Assembly: GCF_029946505.1 (NCBI RefSeq)
Contig: NZ_JARZHG010000002.1
Location: forward strand, 620,001-684,000
Source of the DNA: Polyangium sp. y55x31
GTDB lineage: Bacteria > Myxococcota_A > Polyangia > Polyangiales > Polyangiaceae
Direction of reading: 5' to 3'
DNA length: 64,000 bases
Shown here: positions 16,777-25,607 of the stretch, piece after piece
How the letters are laid out: each line of letters starts with the position of its first letter
How positions within the stretch are numbered: the stretch's first letter is position 1
Notes under the pieces: model-generated
Databases searched by the model: none
What the model saw: the letters and a program-made list of their open reading frames with translations, nothing else
What the model was told of the DNA's origin: nothing
Position numbers and translations under genes: made by a program

Positions 16777-18411
16777 TCAGGCCGGATCGACGACCGCGTA
16801 CACCACGATCGGCTCGGCCTTGCCGCGCACGGCCACCTTCGGCATCGGCCGCGCCGTGACGATGTCCTTCACCCGCTCGTGGGCCGCCTCGCTGAGCAGG
16901 ATGTCCGTCCCGAGCTCCTTCGTGAGCCCCTGGATTCGCGCTGCCACGTTCACGACGTCGCCGATCACCGTGTACTCCATCCGATCGGGGCTCCCCACGC
17001 TGCCGGCCACCATCTCGCCCGTGTGTACGCCGATCCCGATGCGCAGCGCCGTTCGACCCTCGGCCACCTCGCGCTCGTTGAAGCGGGCGAGCGTCGCGCG
17101 CACCCCGAGCGCCGCGCGAACCGCGCGTTCGGCGTGATCCGGCGCCGGCACGGGCGCGCCGAAGACCGCGAGCAGGCTGTCCCCGCCGAACTTGTTGATG
17201 AACCCGCCCTCGGCGCGGATCGGCGGGCTCACCGCGGCGAAGTAGCGGTTCAAGAGGCTCACGACCTCCACGGGCGACATCGCCTCCGAGAGGGACGTGA
17301 ACCCTCGGATGTCGGCGAAGATCACGGTCGCGCGCACGAGGCTCCCGCCCATGGACACGCCGTGCTTCATCACCTCCTCGGCGAGCTCGGGCGACACGTA
17401 CCGGCCGAACGCATCACGCAGCCGCTCGCGCTCCACGAGCCCGTGCGTCATCCGGTTGAACCCGCGATACGCCTCGGCGAATTCGTCCGTCGAGCCCACC
17501 ACGAGCTCCGCCGAGACTTCGCCTCGCTCCACGCGCCGCATGGCCTCGACGAGCCCCTCGGCCGAGGCCGCGATGTCGCGCGAGAGCATCGTCGCGAGCA
17601 GCAGCGCCACGCTCGATCCGCCGATCACGAGCAGGAGCACCCACACTTCGAGCGGCCCCTCGATCGACGCGGCTTGCTGCATCCCGACCTGTTCGAGCAG
17701 GCGGTCGAGCTTGAGCATCACCGTGAACCCGAGCGCCGCGAGCGGAACGCACGCGACGAACGCGAACACGAAGAGGAGCTGCGCGCGCATCCTGAGCGGG
17801 AAGACGAGCGGCACCGCGTCGCGCGTGGCCTCGTCCACGTGCGCGCGGATGTGCGGGAGCACCGGCTTCAGGGCCGACTTCACGGCGAGGTACTCGTAGA
17901 TCGCGTGGCCCGAGGCGAAGACCACGACCGTCGCGTAGACGAGGGCGAACTGCCACGGCGCAAGGCCGAGCCCGAGCCACGCGTTCGCGAGCGAGCAGGC
18001 CACCGTGAGGCCCACGGCCAGGATCGGCGCGTGCAGGAAGAGCACGCGCGCGGCCGTGTAGAGCGGCAGGTTCAAGGCGCGCGCGAGCGCCGGCACCGCG
18101 AGCGATTTCGCCGAAGGCGCAGGCATCGCCGCGAAGAACGCGCGGATCGGCGCGACGTGCCGCCCGATCACCAGGATGTCGGCGATCATCTGCGGCAGCG
18201 AGGCCAGCGGCGCGAGCAGGCCGAGGACGAGCTGCTTCTGGTAGGTGCTGAAGTCGAGGCCGAACAGGAAAAAGAGCGCGCCGGTGCCCGTCGCGGCGAG
18301 GGAGGCGGTGAGGTAGATCAGGATCAGGCGCCGATGCAGGAGCCGGCCGAGATCCTCCCAGGCGTGCGCCGGGTCCGTCGTCTCGGGCGTCGTCGCCGGA
18401 ACCTCCGTCAT
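16777..18411 (-). CDS. Membrane adenylate/guanylate cyclase, class III
   Basis: A 544-residue cyclase. The N-terminal half has about six transmembrane helices, from LILIYLTASLAATGTGALFF (near 30) to VWVLLLVIGGSSVALLLATM (near 255). A HAMP-like linker (RDIAASAEGLVEAMRRVERG) follows, then the catalytic domain from about 340. Catalytic features are the first metal Asp in IFADIRGFTSLSE, the second in INKFGGDSLLAVFG, and VIGDVVNVAARIQ near the C terminus. The Lys in NKFGGD and Asp in VIGD are the usual adenine-selecting pair, so cAMP is the likely product. The membrane part may sense an envelope signal. Start is 9 bases after the small upstream gene. Confidence 0.92.
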   Translation of the reverse strand: MTEVPATTPETTDPAHAWEDLGRLLHRRLILIYLTASLAATGTGALFFLFGLDFSTYQKQLVLGLLAPLASLPQMIADILVIGRHVAPIRAFFAAMPAPSAKSLAVPALARALNLPLYTAARVLFLHAPILAVGLTVACSLANAWLGLGLAPWQFALVYATVVVFASGHAIYEYLAVKSALKPVLPHIRAHVDEATRDAVPLVFPLRMRAQLLFVFAFVACVPLAALGFTVMLKLDRLLEQVGMQQAASIEGPLEVWVLLLVIGGSSVALLLATMLSRDIAASAEGLVEAMRRVERGEVSAELVVGSTDEFAEAYRGFNRMTHGLVERERLRDAFGRYVSPELAEEVMKHGVSMGGSLVRATVIFADIRGFTSLSEAMSPVEVVSLLNRYFAAVSPPIRAEGGFINKFGGDSLLAVFGAPVPAPDHAERAVRAALGVRATLARFNEREVAEGRTALRIGIGVHTGEMVAGSVGSPDRMEYTVIGDVVNVAARIQGLTKELGTDILLSEAAHERVKDIVTARPMPKVAVRGKAEPIVVYAVVDPA

Positions 18412-18420
18412 CGCTTTTCC

Positions 18421-18822
18421 TTACTCCTCGGCGTGATCCTTCTGGCGCTCCGCCAGCACCGGCGCGGCGAGCGCGGAGAGGGACGTCGCGAGCGTCGTCG
18501 CCAGCGGCAAGAGGGCTCGTAAGGCTGGCCCCCCGTCGATGCGCACCACGCGGGGCCGTGGATCGGCGTCCGGGGTGGTCGGCTCGAGCGTCGCGAGCAG
18601 CCGCTCCCGCTCGAAGTCGAAGGAGAGCGAGCGGATGACGACGCCGGGCTCGAACGACGCGAGCGCCTCGAAGAGCGGCCCTGCTGCGGTGAGGGCCTGC
18701 GCGGCGCGCTCGCCGCGCAGATCGACCCCAGGGCCTGAGAACGGGCAGCCCTCGGCATCCGTCTTTGGCACCACGCGCACGTGGCGGTCCGCGACGCGCA
18801 GCTTGAACGAACGGATCTGCAA
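18421..18822 (-). CDS. Conserved-looking protein of unknown function
   Basis: This 133-residue protein starts at a TTG preceded by GAGAGG at good spacing, which is why I chose it over later codons. It opens with short strands (MQIRSFKLRVADRHVRVVPK) and includes a segment with GCPFSGPGVDLRGERAAQAL, then LSFDFERERLLATLEP and a C-terminal Leu-rich helix (RALLPLATTLATSLSALAAP). No signal peptide, membrane segment or known motif is evident. It sits between the YgiQ gene (14 bases) and the cyclase (9 bases), so the three are likely one transcript. A role in controlling the cyclase is possible but unsupported by the sequence. Confidence 0.65.
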   Translation of the reverse strand: MQIRSFKLRVADRHVRVVPKTDAEGCPFSGPGVDLRGERAAQALTAAGPLFEALASFEPGVVIRSLSFDFERERLLATLEPTTPDADPRPRVVRIDGGPALRALLPLATTLATSLSALAAPVLAERQKDHAEE

Positions 18823-18836
18823 GGGGCCTCTCGAAG

Positions 18837-20783
18837 CTAGCGCCGCACCTCGTGCGGCTTCCGACCCTTTGGCTTGTTACGTTCGGCGCGGGCGCGCTGC
18901 ATCGCGATTGGCATTGCGCCCTTCCCGGAGGCGGGCGGCACCAGGCAATGCGGCTTCGATCCGATGAGGTCTGCGCGACCTGCCTTGATCAAAGCCTCGC
19001 GCGCCTCGTCGTGGTGGGCGGGATCCCAGTAGAGCAACAGCGCCTTCTGGAGCCGCTTCTCGTGCATCTCCTTCGCCGTGTACACCGGCGCCTTCGTGAA
19101 GGGATCGATGCCTGTGTAATACATGCATGTCGCCATCGACATTGGCGTCGGGATGAAATCTTGCACCTGGCGCGGACGCATTCCCTTTTTCTTCAGCCAG
19201 AGCGCGAGGTCGACCATGTCCTTGAGCGACGATCCCGGGTGTCCCGAGATGAAGTACGGCACGAGGAACTGGTTCTTCCCTGCTTCCTCGCTCGCGCACT
19301 GGAATTGCTCGGCGAAGCGCTCGTAGCTCTCGATGCCTGGCTTCTTCATCTTGTCGAGCACGTCCTTCTTCGAGTGCTCGGGCGCGACGGAGAGCTGGCC
19401 GCCCACGTGCCATTTCGCGAGCTCCTCGATGAACTCCGGCGAGCGCTCGGCGAGGTCGTAGCGGATGCCCGAGGCGATGAACACCTTCTTCACGCCCTCG
19501 CTTTCGCGCACGGCCCGCATCAGATCGAGAAGCGGCTCGTGGTCCGTCTCGAGGTTCTCGCAGATCCCCGGGTGCACGCACGAGAGCCTTCGGCATTTGC
19601 TCTCGATGGCGGGGTCTTTGCATTTCATCATGTACATGTTGGCCGTGGGGCCGCCGAGGTCCGAGATGGAGCCGCGAAAATCATCCATTCGGCGAAGCGC
19701 GCGGATCTCCTTCAGGATGCTCTCGGCCGAGCGCGACTGGATGACCCGGCCCTCGTGCTCCGTGATCGAGCAGAACGTGCAGCCCCCGAAGCAGCCGCGC
19801 ATCGTCACGATCGAGTGCTTGACCGTCTCGAAGGCCGGGATCGGCTCGCTGTAGCTGTAATGGGCCGCGCGCGCGAAGGGCAGGTCGTAGAGCTCGTCCA
19901 TGTCCTTCGTCTCGAGCGGGATGGCGGGCGGGTTGAAATAAACCGCCTCCTCGCCGTGCGGCTGCACGAGCGGCCGCCCGTTGCCCGGGTTCGTCTCGTA
20001 CTGGAAGCGCCGGCTCATGTCGGCGAACGCCTCCTTGTCCCGGGCGACCTCCTCGTAACTCGGCAGGATCACCGCCTTGCCGTCGCCGACGAACCGGCTC
20101 GGCTCGATGTCCTCCCATTCGCCTTTCCTCCGGACGTACGCCGTGCCTCGCACGTCGCGGAGGTCGCGGAGGGTCTCGCCACGCCGGAGCCGCTCGGCGA
20201 CCTCCCAGACGGGCCGCTCGCCCATGCCGAAAATGAGCAGATCCGCCTTCGCGTCGAGCAGCACGCTGCGGCGCACCTGGTCCGACCAGTAGTCGTAGTG
20301 GGCGATCCGCCGGAGCGACGCCTCGATCCCGCCGAGCACGAGCGGCACGCCCGGGAAGGCGCGGCGGCAGAGGTTGCCGTACACGATCGTCGCCCGGTTC
20401 GGCCGGAGCCCCGTGCGCCCGCCCGGCGAGTACTGGTCCTCGCTTCGGACCTTCTTCTGCGCGGTGAGCTTGTTCAACATGCTGTCCATGTTGCCGGCCG
20501 TGATGCCCACGAAGAGCCGCGGCGGCCCCATGCGCAGGAGGTCGTCCGTCGTGCGCCAGTCCGGCTGCGAGACGATCCCCACGCGGAAGCCGCGCGCTTC
20601 GAGGAAGCGGCCGATCAGGGCAGCTCCGAACGCGGGGTGGTCCACGTAGGCGTCGCCGTTCACGAGCAGCACGTCGAGCTCGTCCCAGCCGCGAGCCTGC
20701 ATCTCGGCGCGGGTCGTGGGCAGGAAACGGCGGAGATCACGCCCCGATGCATGGGCGCTCTTGCGGATCTGGACGATGGTCAC
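18837..20783 (-). CDS. YgiQ-family radical SAM protein
   Basis: A 648-residue protein of the YgiQ (UPF0313) family. The radical SAM cluster motif is CFGGCTFC in [20 protein letters not shown], near residue 330; its three cysteines bind the 4Fe-4S cluster that cleaves S-adenosylmethionine. The N-terminal region resembles a cobalamin-binding-type fold ([37 protein letters not shown]). Later hallmarks are [19 protein letters not shown] and [20 protein letters not shown]. The reaction is not known for this family. The GTG start precedes [10 protein letters not shown]; length agrees with other members, near 650-700. It is followed closely by the small unknown gene. Confidence 0.93.
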   Translation of the reverse strand: MTIVQIRKSAHASGRDLRRFLPTTRAEMQARGWDELDVLLVNGDAYVDHPAFGAALIGRFLEARGFRVGIVSQPDWRTTDDLLRMGPPRLFVGITAGNMDSMLNKLTAQKKVRSEDQYSPGGRTGLRPNRATIVYGNLCRRAFPGVPLVLGGIEASLRRIAHYDYWSDQVRRSVLLDAKADLLIFGMGERPVWEVAERLRRGETLRDLRDVRGTAYVRRKGEWEDIEPSRFVGDGKAVILPSYEEVARDKEAFADMSRRFQYETNPGNGRPLVQPHGEEAVYFNPPAIPLETKDMDELYDLPFARAAHYSYSEPIPAFETVKHSIVTMRGCFGGCTFCSITEHEGRVIQSRSAESILKEIRALRRMDDFRGSISDLGGPTANMYMMKCKDPAIESKCRRLSCVHPGICENLETDHEPLLDLMRAVRESEGVKKVFIASGIRYDLAERSPEFIEELAKWHVGGQLSVAPEHSKKDVLDKMKKPGIESYERFAEQFQCASEEAGKNQFLVPYFISGHPGSSLKDMVDLALWLKKKGMRPRQVQDFIPTPMSMATCMYYTGIDPFTKAPVYTAKEMHEKRLQKALLLYWDPAHHDEAREALIKAGRADLIGSKPHCLVPPASGKGAMPIAMQRARAERNKPKGRKPHEVRR

Positions 20784-20961
20784 GGCGTCGTGACCCTAGC
20801 TTGCCAGGGGCCCCGCGTCAGCGCCGACGACGACGTATTCGCGTTTTTCCGAGCTGGGGGTCTTGTTTGGAGGAGCGGAGGCCACGCCAACGTCCTGACG
20901 ACGAGGGGCCCAGCGCTCCGTTTTGGAGCACCTCGCCGGTCCCGTCGCCGCGCCCAGCCGT

Positions 20962-22296
20962 TCAGTTCGGCGACGTGGGGCGCGTCCAGGTGAACGGAAT
21001 TTCTTTTCTCAGCATCTTGCCGCCGTCGCCCGTCAGCCGGAGGTAGTAGTCGGACGAGCAAGCCGTGCCGTCCTCGTCGAGCGTGACGAACGTCGCGTCG
21101 GTGGGTTTGTCGGACGAGGTCGCCGCTGTCTTCGCGATCTGGTTGCCCTCGTTGTATTCGTCGTACATCGAGACGTAGATGCCGTCGGAGCCGATGTCGA
21201 TCATGTTGGCGAACTGATGCCACATGAAATCGCCGTGCTTGCGCTGGTGTTCCGAAAGATCGCCGGGCAGGACGCACGGCTGGTAATGGATGCCCTTGTT
21301 GTGGCAATAGGCGACGTCGCCCTCGTTGCGCTCTGCGCGGATGCTGTCCGATCCGGCGTCGTCGCCGATGACGCCGACCATCCACGGCGAAATGGCGTCG
21401 AGGGCGTCGTACACCTCGCCATACCCCGTCTTGGACCACCGTGTTCCATCCGCGGTGCGCCAGTCGGGGCCCACCCCGCCGATGACGTAGATCCCTTGGT
21501 CCTTGAAGAATTTCACGATGTCGAGCGACGTCGTCGGATCACCCGGGCGATCCAGGAATCCCATGCCCCAGATGGCGACGACCGGTTTGCCGTCCTGCTT
21601 GGCGTACGCCGGCGAATCGGTCAGGTGCAGCTTCGATTGGATCCGGTCCGTCCAATCGCTTTTGATGCCGGTGTGGAAGTCGGTCCAGCCACTGATGTCG
21701 TACATGATGTAGAACTTGCGACCGCGGTTCTGCGCCGCGTCGCGCACGTGGACGGTCACGGTGTCGCGAACATCCATGAAGTCGCCGAAGCGCTGCAGCG
21801 CGATGGTGTCGATGCCGTTCTCCTGCATCCAGCGGACGTGCGTGTCGACGGTCGAGAAGTCGTACGACGAGAAGAGCGTGGCCGGCTGGCCATTGCCGAG
21901 GTTCGCAAAACCGGTGGCGTACGCCTTTTCGAGCTCGCTCATGTCCGGCCACGACTTGATCGCGATGTTGCTCGCCGTCGGCGTCTTTCGGTCTGCCGTG
22001 AAGTGCCACCAGGGAGGCTCGACGCCCGATCCATCGTTTGGCGCGGTGAACCACCCCTGGTAACCGACGGAGACCTTGCCGACGATGTCGCTGGTCGCGC
22101 CTCCAGCGCCTCCAGCGCCTCCAGCGCCTCCATCGCCTCCGCCGCCGCCCGATCCGCCGGCCCCAGAGCCGGGGCCGCTCGAGGTCGATCCCCCTCCACT
22201 GGATGACGTTCCGTCGGGCGTCGAGCTCGATGACGGACCGCAGCCCGCGACGAGAGCCATGGATACAAGGACCGGAAACGCAGTTAGAAGCTTCAA
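20962..22296 (-). CDS. GH99-like secreted lipoprotein (glycoside hydrolase candidate)
   Basis: A 444-residue lipoprotein starting at a TTG with GAGAGG a few bases upstream. The signal ends MALVAGC, an ideal lipobox, followed by a Gly/Ser stalk of about 50 residues. The body begins VGKVSVGYQGWFTAPNDG and contains WPDMSELEKAYATGFANLGN, then VRWMQENGIDTIALQRFGD and YIMYDISGWTDF, matching the barrel of GH99/GH71-like endo-acting enzymes often annotated as xylosidase or arabinosidase. Acidic residues suitable for catalysis occur in YDEYNEGNQIAK. Substrate is not readable from sequence. It lies 41 bases after the amylase gene, so the two are likely one unit for extracellular polysaccharide attack. 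Confidence 0.8.
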   Translation of the reverse strand: MKLLTAFPVLVSMALVAGCGPSSSSTPDGTSSSGGGSTSSGPGSGAGGSGGGGGDGGAGGAGGAGGATSDIVGKVSVGYQGWFTAPNDGSGVEPPWWHFTADRKTPTASNIAIKSWPDMSELEKAYATGFANLGNGQPATLFSSYDFSTVDTHVRWMQENGIDTIALQRFGDFMDVRDTVTVHVRDAAQNRGRKFYIMYDISGWTDFHTGIKSDWTDRIQSKLHLTDSPAYAKQDGKPVVAIWGMGFLDRPGDPTTSLDIVKFFKDQGIYVIGGVGPDWRTADGTRWSKTGYGEVYDALDAISPWMVGVIGDDAGSDSIRAERNEGDVAYCHNKGIHYQPCVLPGDLSEHQRKHGDFMWHQFANMIDIGSDGIYVSMYDEYNEGNQIAKTAATSSDKPTDATFVTLDEDGTACSSDYYLRLTGDGGKMLRKEIPFTWTRPTSPN

Positions 22297-22337
22297 GGTG
22301 CACCTCTCGAATCGCGTCCCCTGACGCGGCGATTCAG

Positions 22338-23894
22338 CTACAGCTTCGCTTGCACGTGCAGCACGATGGCCGACATGGCCGGCACGTCGAAGGTGGCGCG
22401 GCCGGCTGCGTCCACCGTGACGGTCTTGCCCGAGCATCCGCCGGCCGAAAAGTCCCCGCCGTAGACGTCGCAATACGAGCCCGGGGCGAGTCCGGTCGGC
22501 AGCGATTGGGCGAGCGGGGCGTCGGTCCGATTGAACACGACGAAGCCACGATCGCCGCGACCATAGGCGATCTGGTTGCCGTTCTTCCATACGTTCGCGA
22601 TCTGCGGGGCGGCTTTCGTCGCGCGTCGGAACTCGAGCAAATTGGGAAGGAAGCGGCGGCGATGCTCACAAAGCCATGCGCCCGGCGCCGCGTCGACCAG
22701 GTTCGTCGCGCAGCTCGGAGCGTTCGTGCCCGGCGCGTAGATGGGCAGCGTGATGCCCTCTGCATCGGAGGTCGGTCCCATCGAACGCCCCGCATCCGTC
22801 GATCGATCGAAGGCGTAACCCGAGAGCACGACCGGATGACCGTACGGAAACGTGAGCGCGAACGTGACCGCCAGCTCGTCGAGCGCACCGTCCCCGTAGA
22901 AGATGGCGCCGGCGCGGGACGTGTCGTGGTTCGCCGTGAAGACGAGCGCACGATCTCGGGGCAGCATGTCGGAGGCCGCAACCAGCGCATCGAGGCTCTC
23001 GAGCGTCGCGCCGCCCGCGTTCAAGAAGGCATTGCTCACGCGGTCGTACTTGAATTCGGTCACGTCGACCACGCTGCCGGCCGCTTCGCCGACACCGAGG
23101 TAATCGGATGCGTGAATCGCTTCCCCGCCGCGATCGATGACTTCCAGAAAGTAATAAGGCGGATCGAGCGGCGCGACGGCCGTCGCGACCTTCGCAACGA
23201 TGGCCGAGAGCTCCGCGGGCGCGATGTGCTTGGCCGCGTCGATGCGGAAGCCGCGCACGCCCATCTTCACGAGGCCGGCGAGGTAGTCGGCGATCTCATC
23301 CTGGACTTCGGCCTGTCCGGTGTCGAGGTCCGCGAGATGGAGCAGCTCGCAGCGCTGCACGCGCTCGGCTGAGCTCGTGTAGTCCTCGCCTTGAATGGAG
23401 CACAAGGGTTGGTGGAAGTGCGACATCGTATACAGGCCCGGATACTCGTACTTGGTGAACTTGGTGCCGTTCGACCCGGTCCCGTTCGTCTGCGCGGTCA
23501 TGTGATTGATGACGGCATCGACATGGATGTGGACGCCGACCGCCTCGCAGCGCGACACCATGTCCTGGAACTCGGCAAGCGTTCCGCTGCGGCTCCGATC
23601 GAGCGCGTAGCTCACGGTCTGATACCGCTCCCACCACGGATGACCGCTCAGGACCGCGTGCTCGCTGGGGGGTGAGACCTGCACGGCGGCGAACCCGGCC
23701 GGCCCCAGGTACGACTCGCATTCGCGCGCGATGTCGGCCCAGCGCCACTCGAACAAGTGCACCACGACGTCGCGCTCCATGCGTGGCACCCCACCCGTCG
23801 CCGGCGCGTCCGTGTTGCCTCCGCAGGCGGAAGCGGAAACGAGAGCGCCACACAGCGCCGAAGCAATGGCGATTCGGGATAGGGCCGCCTGCAT
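22338..23894 (-). CDS. Secreted alpha-amylase, GH13
   Basis: A 518-residue GH13 enzyme that hydrolyses alpha-1,4-glucan bonds. The exported precursor has a signal ending in a Cys (SASACGG), so it is probably a lipoprotein. The four conserved regions are visible: DAVINH (region I), GFRIDAAKH with the nucleophile Asp (region II), YFLEVID with the acid/base Glu (region III), and FTANHDTSR with the third Asp (region IV). The N-terminal HLFEWRWADIARECESYLG is characteristic of animal- and actinobacterial-type amylases. An all-beta C-terminal domain follows (YGRGDRGFVVFNRTDAPLAQ). An AGGTC-N7-GACCT dyad lies about 50 bases upstream. It pairs with the GH99-like gene downstream. Confidence 0.93.
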   Translation of the reverse strand: MQAALSRIAIASALCGALVSASACGGNTDAPATGGVPRMERDVVVHLFEWRWADIARECESYLGPAGFAAVQVSPPSEHAVLSGHPWWERYQTVSYALDRSRSGTLAEFQDMVSRCEAVGVHIHVDAVINHMTAQTNGTGSNGTKFTKYEYPGLYTMSHFHQPLCSIQGEDYTSSAERVQRCELLHLADLDTGQAEVQDEIADYLAGLVKMGVRGFRIDAAKHIAPAELSAIVAKVATAVAPLDPPYYFLEVIDRGGEAIHASDYLGVGEAAGSVVDVTEFKYDRVSNAFLNAGGATLESLDALVAASDMLPRDRALVFTANHDTSRAGAIFYGDGALDELAVTFALTFPYGHPVVLSGYAFDRSTDAGRSMGPTSDAEGITLPIYAPGTNAPSCATNLVDAAPGAWLCEHRRRFLPNLLEFRRATKAAPQIANVWKNGNQIAYGRGDRGFVVFNRTDAPLAQSLPTGLAPGSYCDVYGGDFSAGGCSGKTVTVDAAGRATFDVPAMSAIVLHVQAKL

Positions 23895-23944
23895 GTCCGC
23901 AGGATGCTCCGAGGCACGTTTGTGAGCAAAGCAAATGATGGTAA

Positions 23945-23961
23945 AGGTCTTACATTGACCT
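23945..23961. promoter_or_regulatory. Short inverted repeat upstream of the amylase gene
   Basis: AGGTC and GACCT flank seven A/T-rich bases (TTACATT), 51 bases before the amylase ATG. The five-base arms are short, so chance is a real possibility. Position and composition fit an operator for carbon-source control of the amylase/GH99 pair. Confidence 0.25.
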
Positions 23962-24085
23962 CGAACGCGCGCCGCGCCGCGACATCCGCGTGAAGCTCGA
24001 TGCCGAGGCGCGACCAAACCAGACGGCGCAGAGCTTCACCGCGTCTGGCGGCAGCGCGATCGGAGCCCCCGGTTTCGCGGATCGC

Positions 24086-24829
24086 CTACTTACGCAGCGC
24101 CGAGATGCCGTAGGAAAAGCATTGGTGGATTTCCTCGGTCGCGTAGTCGGTGGAGAAGCTGCCGTCACCTTTGGCGAGCTGCTCGAAGGCCTCCACGGCC
24201 TGGGCGAACTTCTTCGTTCGAACGCCGGCGGCGCGGAGGTGCTCCACGACGGGCCGGAGCGCGCTGGCGGCCGCGTCGAGCTCGAGCTTTGCCGCGGGGC
24301 TCGGCTGATAGCGCCCCATGCCCGGCTTCTGACCTCGAAGTTGCGCTTCGATCTCGGGCTGGACGCCGAGGAAATGGGTGTACGCCGCGGCGACCGCGCT
24401 CATGTCGCTCTTCCATTTCGCCGCGACGTTCTCGCGCGCGAGCGTCTCGAAAGAAGGAATCTTCAATGTCTCGCCGGCGCGGAGCCCCTTCCGCTCGTGC
24501 TGGTTGTGCGACGAGAGGAAATCTTGATACGTGCGGCTCCCAAAGCAGCGCAGGCTGATCTCCTCGAAGGATTGCCCGCTCTCGACGCGGAGGGTGCTCG
24601 GGCACCCATACTGCGCATTGCGCAGCGCCGGCGGAGGCTCCTCGCGGACCTCCGGAGCATTGCTCGGCGACGATGTGCCCGAGGGGGCCGCGGGCGCAAC
24701 GGCGCTCGGCGCGGCGACGGCGCTCGGCGAAGCGGCGGCGCTCGGCGCGGCGATGGCCGATCCATCTGTCTGGCCACTCGCGCATCCCCCCAAAACGAGG
24801 CCGAGGAGCCAACGAGGAGTCCATCGCAT
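24086..24829 (-). CDS. LysM-like lipoprotein
   Basis: A 247-residue lipoprotein (signal MRWTPRWLLGLVLGGC, good lipobox) with a long Ala/Ser/Pro linker to about residue 70. Then comes a LysM-like segment: STLRVESGQSFEEISLRCFG, DFLSSHNQHERKGLRAG, ETLKIPSF. LysM modules bind N-acetylglucosamine polymers such as peptidoglycan, so this may hold the protein against the wall. A helical region of about 120 residues ends the protein (ALRPVVEHLRAAGVRTKKFA) and matches nothing I can name. It is transcribed toward the amylase gene but separated by 191 bases, and is divergent from the small plus-strand gene. Confidence 0.75.
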   Translation of the reverse strand: MRWTPRWLLGLVLGGCASGQTDGSAIAAPSAAASPSAVAAPSAVAPAAPSGTSSPSNAPEVREEPPPALRNAQYGCPSTLRVESGQSFEEISLRCFGSRTYQDFLSSHNQHERKGLRAGETLKIPSFETLARENVAAKWKSDMSAVAAAYTHFLGVQPEIEAQLRGQKPGMGRYQPSPAAKLELDAAASALRPVVEHLRAAGVRTKKFAQAVEAFEQLAKGDGSFSTDYATEEIHQCFSYGISALRK

Positions 24830-25046
24830 GGCGCGTACGCTCCCTCGCATTTTCATTGGAAGGCTCTTGGAAGTATTTCGTCGGGATGTCAAGGGCGGAA
24901 GCGCGTCGATTCCGCGCCAGGACACCGTCATCGTCGAGCGCCCCCGCCGCGGCAAGACGAGGAGACCTCCCGCGTCGCCACGAAGTCGAGGCCCCGAGGA
25001 CAACCCGACGAGGCCATCCGCCCCGCCTTCGTGTTATGTGCCGTTC

Positions 25047-25565
25047 ATGGGAAGCAACACCACGGCGGTCGCCGTCGACATGGATCGGGTGAAGGCGGCA
25101 TGGGGCTCGAACGACGCGAGCCTCCGCGCGCGCGTCCTCTCGGCGCGGTACAGCAAGTATCTCGCGACGATCGACGATCCGAGCGCGGGCGCGCTCGACG
25201 AAATCCTCGCCGGCGCCATCGACGGCGATCACCGTCCGTCGCAGTACGGCTACGCGGTCGTGGCGCTGATGCACACGCTCGGGACCCGGCTCGAGCGCGA
25301 GGTACGCAGCATGAAGGCGATCTATGGCATGGACGACGTCGACAGCCCGGATCTCGAGTACCCCGACGAAACCTGGCCCGTTCCCATCCCGAACACCCCG
25401 GAGTACCCGCTTTTGACCATCGTCCCCCGGGACCGGCTCGCGGCGCTCGCCGCGAAGATCCCCGCTGCACACGACGGCGAGGGCGCCGAGTTCATCGAGG
25501 CGCTCACGGGCTGGGTGGCGAAGACCATCGAGCTCGGCGTGGATCTCGTCATCTTCGATTACTGA
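25047..25565 (+). CDS. Small cytoplasmic protein of unknown function
   Basis: A 172-residue acidic protein from the ATG at 25047. It has the opening DMDRVKAAWGSNDASLRARV, then YGYAVVALMHTLGTRLEREV and a C-terminal helix ending VDLVIFDY. This layout recalls a widespread uncharacterised family in myxobacteria and actinobacteria (DUF7691-like), but I am not certain of the match. No signal peptide, membrane segment or catalytic motif is evident. It stands alone between two minus-strand genes. A G+C-rich hairpin follows directly after the stop and would serve it and the convergent beta-helix gene. Confidence 0.7.
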   Translation: MGSNTTAVAVDMDRVKAAWGSNDASLRARVLSARYSKYLATIDDPSAGALDEILAGAIDGDHRPSQYGYAVVALMHTLGTRLEREVRSMKAIYGMDDVDSPDLEYPDETWPVPIPNTPEYPLLTIVPRDRLAALAAKIPAAHDGEGAEFIEALTGWVAKTIELGVDLVIFDY

Positions 25566-25594
25566 CACCCGGATCGCGCTGCGATCCACGGGTG
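25566..25594. terminator. Hairpin between convergent genes
   Basis: CACCCG pairs with CGGGTG and GATCGC with GCGATC around a GCT loop, with a two-base bulge. It sits immediately after the plus-strand stop and 14 bases beyond the minus-strand beta-helix stop. No T-tract follows on either side, so factor-independent termination is uncertain. Confidence 0.45.
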
Positions 25595-25607
25595 CCCGGC
25601 AATGCGC

